Assembly (NCBI GenBank): GCA_029265085.1
Contig: JAJUJY010000142.1
Span: 1 to 10,854, forward strand
Origin: Chloroflexota bacterium
Lineage (GTDB): Bacteria; Chloroflexota; Anaerolineae; Anaerolineales; Anaerolineaceae
Direction: 5' to 3'
Length of the DNA: 10,854 nucleotides
The notes under the pieces are model-generated. The model was not told the origin of the DNA. It searched no databases and was given only the letters and a program-made list of their open reading frames with translations. The position numbers and the translations under genes are program-made. Positions within the stretch are counted from its first letter, which is position 1. Every line of letters starts with the position of its first letter. Below, piece after piece: positions 7,716 through 10,854 of this stretch.

Positions 7716-7975
7716 AATTTTACCCGTGGTACCACCCAACTTGGACATGGTGCTCCCATGCCCCACTCACCAACGGCCGTCTGGCGATTGGTTTGCCCGT
7801 TAACGCTGGCATTGCGGCTCAGACTACAGGCCCATCATTGGGCGTTCCCCGGAGCGGCTCAAGAGGGAACTTCAACCGGTGTCCCACGAGCGCAGGTCTC
7901 AGTCTCTGCCCGCGCCTCCCTGGCGTTTTTCACCAGCCTACTTTCCTCTGTCACAGCCATTTGGATGCTGAATTA
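7685..7975 (-). ncRNA. T-box riboswitch leader, tRNA-Phe specific (UUC specifier)
   Basis: On the minus strand the leader of pheST contains the T-box core GGGTGGTACCACGGG (7737-7723). Its bulge UGGU (7734-7731) fits an ACCA tRNA end with discriminator A. Stem I can be drawn: base AGAGG (about 7949-7945) with CCTCT (7866-7862), the AGTA element at 7942-7939, upper helix GGCTGGTG/CACCGGTT, and a distal hairpin GCGCGGG/CCTGCGC. Opposite AGTA the 3' side reads GAAGTTC, placing the codon TTC (7869-7867) in the specifier position; TTC is Phe, agreeing with the downstream genes. The conserved GTAG element and stems II/III region lie around 7860-7790. ACGGG (7727-7723) pairs with CCCGT (7714-7710) in the antiterminator, and the same CCCGT is part of the terminator. 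Uncharged tRNA-Phe should favour read-through. The boundaries are my estimate; open frames here on the plus strand are spurious. Confidence 0.95.
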
Positions 7976-7981
7976 TCTCTA

Positions 7982-8010
7982 ATTATCCTTAACAATGAAG
8001 TGCTTGTCAA
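7982..8010 (-). promoter_or_regulatory. pheST promoter
   Basis: On the minus strand a consensus TTGACA (8010-8005) is 17 nt from GATAAT (7987-7982). Transcription would start near 7975, right before the T-box stem I. The marR promoter points the other way with its -35 only about 35 bp distant. Confidence 0.85.
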
Positions 8011-8044
8011 GACCAATCGGTTGATGCAGAAAACAACAAACCAC

Positions 8045-8072
8045 TTGACAATTGGACAATTTTGGTTATAAT
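8045..8072 (+). promoter_or_regulatory. marR promoter
   Basis: A consensus TTGACA (8045-8050) is followed after 16 nt by a consensus TATAAT (8067-8072). Start would be around 8079, inside the inverted repeat listed next. It is divergent from the pheST promoter. Confidence 0.85.
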
Positions 8073-8100
8073 ATTCAATATAGAATGATTTGATATTGAA
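8073..8100 (+). promoter_or_regulatory. Inverted repeat at the marR start site, probable MarR operator
   Basis: A perfect 8-bp inverted repeat TTCAATAT (8074-8081) / ATATTGAA (8093-8100) with an 11-nt spacer lies directly after the -10 box. The left half also forms its own near-palindrome, ATTCAATATAGAAT (8073-8086). Bound protein here would block transcription start. The right arm overlaps the ribosome binding site GAAGGA (8098-8103). The same core recurs at the yceI promoter, supporting autoregulation by the MarR protein. Confidence 0.65.
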
Positions 8101-8110
8101 GGATTTTGCG

Positions 8111-8557
8111 ATGCCCAGTCATTATGACGGAGACCCAAAAGAACAATTAGCCCTGGATACCTGGGTCAAACTAACGCGCGCAGCGGACTCTTTTGGCAGC
8201 CGGGTCAATACCGGCACGATGGGCGACTTAACTGTGTCACAATTCGGCGTGTTGGAAGTGCTCCACCATCTTGGCGCTATGCCCCAATGCACCCTGGCAG
8301 CCAAATTACTGAAAAGTTCCGGGAATATCACAATGGTCATCGACAACCTGGAGAAACGCGGGTTGGTTAAGCGGGTTGCCGATCCACAAGACCGCCGTGT
8401 AAGCCAGGTCACCCTCACGGAACAAGGCAGCCAATTCATCGCAGAAATTTTTCCGCTTCATGCCAAAGCAGTAGCCGAGGAAATGAGTGTTCTCAACCCC
8501 GAAGAACAGGCTCAATTGGGTTATCTTTGCCGTAAATTGGGTAAAAAAGAAGGCTGA
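8111..8557 (+). CDS. MarR-family winged helix-turn-helix transcriptional regulator
   Basis: A 148-residue dimeric DNA-binding repressor of the MarR family, typically released from DNA by a small aromatic ligand or by oxidation. Features: N-terminal dimerisation helices, VSQFGVLEVLHHLG (42-55), the recognition region QCTLAAKLLKSSGNITMVIDNLEKRGLV (59-86) and the wing with the family signature DPQDRR (91-96) and VTLTEQG (100-106). Cysteines are at 60 and 140; C60 lies at the start of the DNA-binding helices, but a redox role is only speculation. I use the ATG at 8111, 7 nt after GAAGGA, rather than the in-frame TTG at 8090, which lies within the probable operator and has no ribosome binding site. 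It is followed by yceI with only 76 nt between and no terminator, so it may be partly co-transcribed with its likely target. Confidence 0.92.
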   Translation: MPSHYDGDPKEQLALDTWVKLTRAADSFGSRVNTGTMGDLTVSQFGVLEVLHHLGAMPQCTLAAKLLKSSGNITMVIDNLEKRGLVKRVADPQDRRVSQVTLTEQGSQFIAEIFPLHAKAVAEEMSVLNPEEQAQLGYLCRKLGKKEG

Positions 8558-8563
8558 TTTTTT

Positions 8564-8612
8564 TTGACAAAATACTTCAATATTAAAATATTATACATCA
8601 AGATACTTAATA
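8564..8612 (+). promoter_or_regulatory. yceI promoter with embedded MarR-type operator
   Basis: A consensus TTGACA stands at 8564-8569. The -10 is less certain: AATATT at 8587-8592 (17-nt spacer) or TATTAT at 8589-8594 (19 nt). Between and over them lies a 20-bp imperfect palindrome (8572-8591) centred on AATATT, with arms ATACTTC and AAAATAT and eight of ten symmetric positions matching. It includes TTCAATATTAAA, nearly the same as TTCAATATAGAA at the marR start. A second ATACTT half-site follows at 8603-8608, 31 bp after the first. Confidence 0.65.
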
Positions 8613-8633
8613 CCAAAGGAGAATACAAAACCC

Positions 8634-9176
8634 ATGTCCTGGATGATTGACTCAGCTCACTCAGAAATCAATTTTACCGTTCGACACATGATGATTTCAA
8701 ATGTCCGCGGGCGCTTTGAACGCTTTACCGGCACCGTCGAATTCGATCCCGACCAACCAGCCATGTCCTCAGTAGATGTACAAATCGAAGCAGCCAGCAT
8801 CAACACCCGCGAAGCTCAACGAGATGGTCATTTACGATCACCGGATTTTTTGAATGCAGATGAATTTCCATACCTCGCCTTCAAAAGCAAGCAGGTTGAG
8901 GTTGTGGACGACAGTCACGGTAAAATCATCGGCGACTTGACCATCCGCGGCGTTACCCGCGAGGTGATTCTCAACACAGAATATAATGGGATTGCCAAAA
9001 GTCCTTTTGGCACAACCAGTGCGGGCTTCAGCGCAGCTACCACCATCAACCGCAAAGACTGGGGGTTGGTTTGGAATGTCGCATTGGAAACTGGTGGGCT
9101 GCTGGTTGGTGAAGAAATTAAAATAAATATTGAACTGGAAATTGTCCAACAACCTGAAAAAGAACTGGCAGCATAA
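8634..9176 (+). CDS. YceI family protein (lipocalin-like)
   Basis: A 180-residue member of the YceI family, whose eight-strand barrel binds a long hydrophobic molecule such as a polyisoprenoid or amphiphile in characterised relatives. Visible family features: W-x-I-D-x-x-H-S-x-I-N-F-x-V-R-H at the N-terminus, VRGRFERFTGTVEFD (24-38), the INTREAQRDGHLRSPDFLNADEFPYLAFKS region (about 54-84), and DLTIRGVTREV (about 101-111) with GFSAATTINRKDWG near residue 145. There is no signal peptide, so unlike E. coli YceI it is predicted to be cytoplasmic. The AAAGGAG ribosome binding site (8615-8621) is a slightly long 12 nt from the ATG. The upstream promoter carries the same operator core as marR, so it is probably repressed by that regulator. 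A strong terminator follows. Confidence 0.93.
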   Translation: MSWMIDSAHSEINFTVRHMMISNVRGRFERFTGTVEFDPDQPAMSSVDVQIEAASINTREAQRDGHLRSPDFLNADEFPYLAFKSKQVEVVDDSHGKIIGDLTIRGVTREVILNTEYNGIAKSPFGTTSAGFSAATTINRKDWGLVWNVALETGGLLVGEEIKINIELEIVQQPEKELAA

Positions 9177-9198
9177 TTTCAACCAGTGATCCAACCCG

Positions 9199-9238
9199 CA
9201 GTACGGAGGAAAAACACATTTCTCCGTACTGTTTTTTT
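9199..9238 (+). terminator. Intrinsic terminator after yceI
   Basis: CAGTACGGAG (9199-9208) pairs perfectly with CTCCGTACTG (9222-9231) across a 13-nt A-rich loop and is followed by seven T (9232-9238). It lies 22 nt after the yceI stop. Confidence 0.93.
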
Positions 9239-9289
9239 ATTCACAGGCAATTCATATACTTATTGGTGTAAATATTTTGCAACTTATCC

Positions 9290-9295
9290 TATAAT
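9290..9295 (+). promoter_or_regulatory. Candidate -10 element for the small-protein gene
   Basis: A perfect TATAAT stands at 9290-9295, 40 nt before the ATG of the 66-residue gene. The -35 is poor: TTGGTG at 9263-9268 would need a 21-nt spacer, and the 17-nt position reads TGTAAA. A new promoter is needed here because a strong terminator precedes it. Confidence 0.45.
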
Positions 9296-9335
9296 AAATT
9301 CATCTATTACTTATCAACAATACAGGAGATCTGGC

Positions 9336-9536
9336 ATGGAAGAAATTATCAAGCTGGTGGTACAGAAGACAGGCATTCCCGAAGCAACCGCTAAAGTCGC
9401 TGTCGAAACCGTGATCAATTTTCTCAAGCAAAAACTTCCTGCCCCCATCGCCGGGCAATTGGATGGGCTGATCGAAAACGCAGACAAACTGGATGACTTA
9501 ACTCAGGGGCTTGGCGGATTATTTGGCAAGAAATAA
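9336..9536 (+). CDS. Small conserved-looking helical protein, unknown function (66 aa)
   Basis: The translation is MEEIIKLVVQKTGIPEATAK followed by VAVETVINFLKQKLP, a short linker with the acidic helix DGLIENADKLDDL, and a C-terminal GLGGLFGKK. I read it as two amphipathic helices, a polar helix and a glycine-rich tail. The pattern (TGIxxxxAxxAVxxVxxFLKxKLP) recalls short DUF2267/DUF2780-like proteins, but I do not recognise it firmly. No signal peptide or membrane helix. The ATG at 9336 has AGGAG (9324-9328) at 7 nt; the frame is open upstream to about 9186, but that part overlaps the yceI terminator and lacks protein character. The next gene starts 91 nt later with no terminator between, so the two may share a transcript. 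Confidence 0.75.
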   Translation: MEEIIKLVVQKTGIPEATAKVAVETVINFLKQKLPAPIAGQLDGLIENADKLDDLTQGLGGLFGKK

Positions 9537-9627
9537 CCCATCGATTTTTTTGCTGCGAACAATACAATCCGGTGATCATTTCATCAAACATAGGAACAAA
9601 ATTAAATTCTGACGGGAGGAATAAACA

Positions 9628-10032
9628 ATGGCATCACTTGAATCTGTGGAAGGCATTGGTGCTGCATATACAGCAAAGTTAAAAGAAGCAGGCGTAGGTA
9701 GTGTAGAAGCACTGCTCGAAAAAGGCTCCACCTCCAAGGGGCGCAAAGCCCTGGCTGAAGCCACCGGCATTAGCGACAAACTGATCCTTGAATGGGTCAA
9801 CCATGTGGATTTATTCCGCATTAAAGGCATCGGCTCAGAATATGCCGATCTTCTCGAGGAAGCAGGCGTGGATACCGTTCCAGAACTTGCCCAACGCAAA
9901 GCCGAAAATTTGCACGCGAAAATGGTCGAAGTCAACGAAGCCAAGAAACTGGTTCGCCAACTTCCCACATTAAAAATGGTTGTAGACTGGGTTGAGCAGG
10001 CAAAAGCGCTTCCACGCGTGATTGAATATTAG
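9628..10032 (+). CDS. DUF4332-type helix-hairpin-helix protein
   Basis: A 134-residue protein built of two successive helix-hairpin-helix-like units: VEGIGAAYTAKLKEAGVGSV (7-26) and IKGIGSEYADLLEEAGVDTV (65-84), each followed by a helix (LLEKGSTSKGRKALAEATGI; LAQRKAENLHAKMVEVN). The G-I-G hairpins with A-x-x-L-x-x-A-G-V after them are the pattern of DUF4332, related to the HhH folds that contact the DNA backbone without sequence preference. No catalytic motif is present and the function is unknown; DNA or nucleoprotein binding is inference from the fold. The start has a strong GGGAGGA 7 nt upstream. It may be co-transcribed with the 66-residue gene and ends at a clear terminator. Confidence 0.85.
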   Translation: MASLESVEGIGAAYTAKLKEAGVGSVEALLEKGSTSKGRKALAEATGISDKLILEWVNHVDLFRIKGIGSEYADLLEEAGVDTVPELAQRKAENLHAKMVEVNEAKKLVRQLPTLKMVVDWVEQAKALPRVIEY

Positions 10033-10050
10033 TCAACAGATCAATCGGAC

Positions 10051-10077
10051 AGCCCTGCTCACAGAGCGGGGCTTTTT
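10051..10077 (+). terminator. Intrinsic terminator after the DUF4332 gene
   Basis: AGCCCTGCTC (10051-10060) pairs with GAGCGGGGCT (10064-10073), ten pairs with one G-U, around an ACA loop, followed by a T-run to 10077. It lies 18 nt after the stop codon. Confidence 0.9.
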
Positions 10078-10096
10078 CTTCAACTGATCTGATTAG

Positions 10097-10135
10097 TGGT
10101 ACAATTTATCCACTTGTGATTATTTTCACAAAGTG
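10097..10135 (+). promoter_or_regulatory. Extended -10 promoter and inverted repeat before the UPF0173 gene
   Basis: TGG-TACAAT (10097-10105) fits an extended -10 (TG-N-TAnnnT); the upstream -35 region is not convincing. Just after it, CACTTGTGA (10111-10119) and TCACAAAGTG (10126-10135) form an inverted repeat with one bulged base and a 6-nt spacer. Lying over the expected start site, it could be an operator or a hairpin in the leader. Confidence 0.45.
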
Positions 10136-10166
10136 AAGAAAAACCACAATAAAAGGAGATTTTTCC

Positions 10167-10850
10167 ATGAGTTTTAAAATAACCTGGTACGGTCATGCCA
10201 CGTTAGGCATTGAAACAGGCGGCTACACAATTTTAGTGGATCCATTTTTCACCAACAACCCGGCCGCTGCAACCAGCGCAGATAAACTCAACGCAGATTT
10301 CATTTTAATCACCCATGGTCATGGTGACCACGTCGGCGATTCTGTTGCCATTGCCAAACGCACCGGTGCAATGATCATCAGCAACTTTGAAATTGCCAAC
10401 TGGCTTGCTCAAAAAGGAGTAAAAACTCACGGGCAGCACATTGGCGGCGGATTTCACCATCCTTTCGGATACTTAAAGTTAACCTTTGCCATTCACGGCT
10501 CAGCACTGCCGGATGGTTCAAACGGCGGCAACCCGGCCGGGCTGCTGCTGACCACCAAAGAGGGTCAAAAAATTTATCTTGCGGGGGATACAGGCCTGTT
10601 TGGGGATATGCGCCTGATCGGTGAAGAGGGTATTGATCTGGCCGTGCTGCCCATTGGTGATAATTACACCATGGGGCCGGCCGATGCACTGCGCGCGATT
10701 AAATTAATCAAACCTGCCCATGTCATCCCGATTCATTTCAACACATTCCCGCTGATCAAGCAGGATGCTTCCGCCTGGATCCAGCAGGTGGAGACGGAAA
10801 CAGACACCAAAGCGCATCTGCTCTCGCCTGGACAATCTTTCTCGCTCTAA
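10167..10850 (+). CDS. UPF0173 family metal-dependent hydrolase (metallo-beta-lactamase fold)
   Basis: A 227-residue cytoplasmic protein of the UPF0173 (YtkL-like) branch of the metallo-beta-lactamase superfamily. It starts KITWYGHATLGIE, the family N-terminus. The two-metal site is complete: H50-x-H52-x-D54-H55 (THGHGDH), H110 (AIHGSA), D141 (AGDTGLFGD) and H190 (IPIHFNTFP). Length matches the usual 225-230. The family has structures but no agreed physiological substrate; hydrolysis of a phosphoester or lactone-like bond is the general expectation only. The ATG at 10167 has AAAGGAG about 9 nt upstream. It follows a terminator and has its own promoter candidate, so it is probably a single gene; the window ends 4 nt after the stop, before any terminator can be seen. 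Confidence 0.93.
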   Translation: MSFKITWYGHATLGIETGGYTILVDPFFTNNPAAATSADKLNADFILITHGHGDHVGDSVAIAKRTGAMIISNFEIANWLAQKGVKTHGQHIGGGFHHPFGYLKLTFAIHGSALPDGSNGGNPAGLLLTTKEGQKIYLAGDTGLFGDMRLIGEEGIDLAVLPIGDNYTMGPADALRAIKLIKPAHVIPIHFNTFPLIKQDASAWIQQVETETDTKAHLLSPGQSFSL

Positions 10851-10854
10851 ACCA

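Noticed and set aside
7758..8071. Two plus-strand open frames between pheS and marR
   Set aside because: They are read through the antisense of the T-box leader and the pheST promoter, have no ribosome binding site and no recognisable protein features.
8090..8110. TTG start giving a 155-residue MarR
   Set aside because: It lies in the probable operator, close to the transcription start, without a ribosome binding site; the ATG at 8111 has GAAGGA at 7 nt.
8541..8563. A-run/T-run around the marR stop as a terminator
   Set aside because: Only a weak A-T stem with no GC core can form; more likely the T-run simply precedes the yceI -35.
9186..9335. N-terminal extension of the 66-residue protein to 116 residues
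   Set aside because: The extension runs through the yceI terminator and the TATAAT promoter element; AGGAG precedes the ATG at 9336.
1..10854. Search for CRISPR repeats, tRNA genes, insertion sequences, phage or toxin-antitoxin genes
   Set aside because: No spaced direct repeats, tRNA-like cloverleaf, transposase or integrase motifs, or paired small toxin/antitoxin frames were seen.

Overview
The window reads like a chromosomal stretch of a mesophilic bacterium of moderate GC content. The likeliest source is a member of the Chloroflexota, class Anaerolineae. This is inference from protein style: a lipoprotein solute-binding protein with a Thr/Pro linker, a T-box-controlled pheST with a four-cysteine PheS, and DUF4332 and UPF0173 proteins. 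No rRNA or other taxonomic marker is present. Every gene looks intact except the one cut by the left edge. I see no insertion sequence, phage gene, CRISPR array or tRNA.

Left part (1-1889, minus strand). A putrescine-type class III aminotransferase (patA-like) is followed 15 nt later by the first 43 codons of a sodium:solute symporter, which runs off the window. They look like an amine or amino-acid uptake and degradation operon. Upstream lies about 385 bp of non-coding DNA with a promoter candidate and a leader of about 235 nt.

Middle part (1890-8010, minus strand). Transcription runs from a strong promoter (TTGACA-N17-GATAAT) through a tRNA-Phe-sensing T-box leader with a UUC specifier, into pheS and pheT, which are 1 nt apart. 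An intrinsic terminator with a perfect 13-bp stem follows. Next come a NUDIX hydrolase with the NUDIX_N_2 type N-terminal domain and, 2 nt further on, a lipoprotein family 1 solute-binding protein without permease genes. A second -10/-35 pair between pheT and the terminator would place that terminator inside the leader of the NUDIX transcript.

Right part (8045-10854, plus strand). A MarR-family regulator starts divergently from pheST and is followed by a YceI-family protein. A shared 12-bp element, TTCAATATWRAA, sits on both promoters, so MarR autoregulation together with control of yceI is the simplest model. A strong terminator closes this unit. Then come a 66-residue helical protein, a DUF4332 helix-hairpin-helix protein with its own terminator, and a UPF0173 metallo-beta-lactamase-fold hydrolase whose leader carries an inverted repeat.

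No clearly unprecedented system is visible. The items most worth a second look are the MarR/YceI operator set, the T-box details, the orphan NUDIX/solute-binding pair with its promoter-before-terminator arrangement, and the small-protein/DUF4332 pair.
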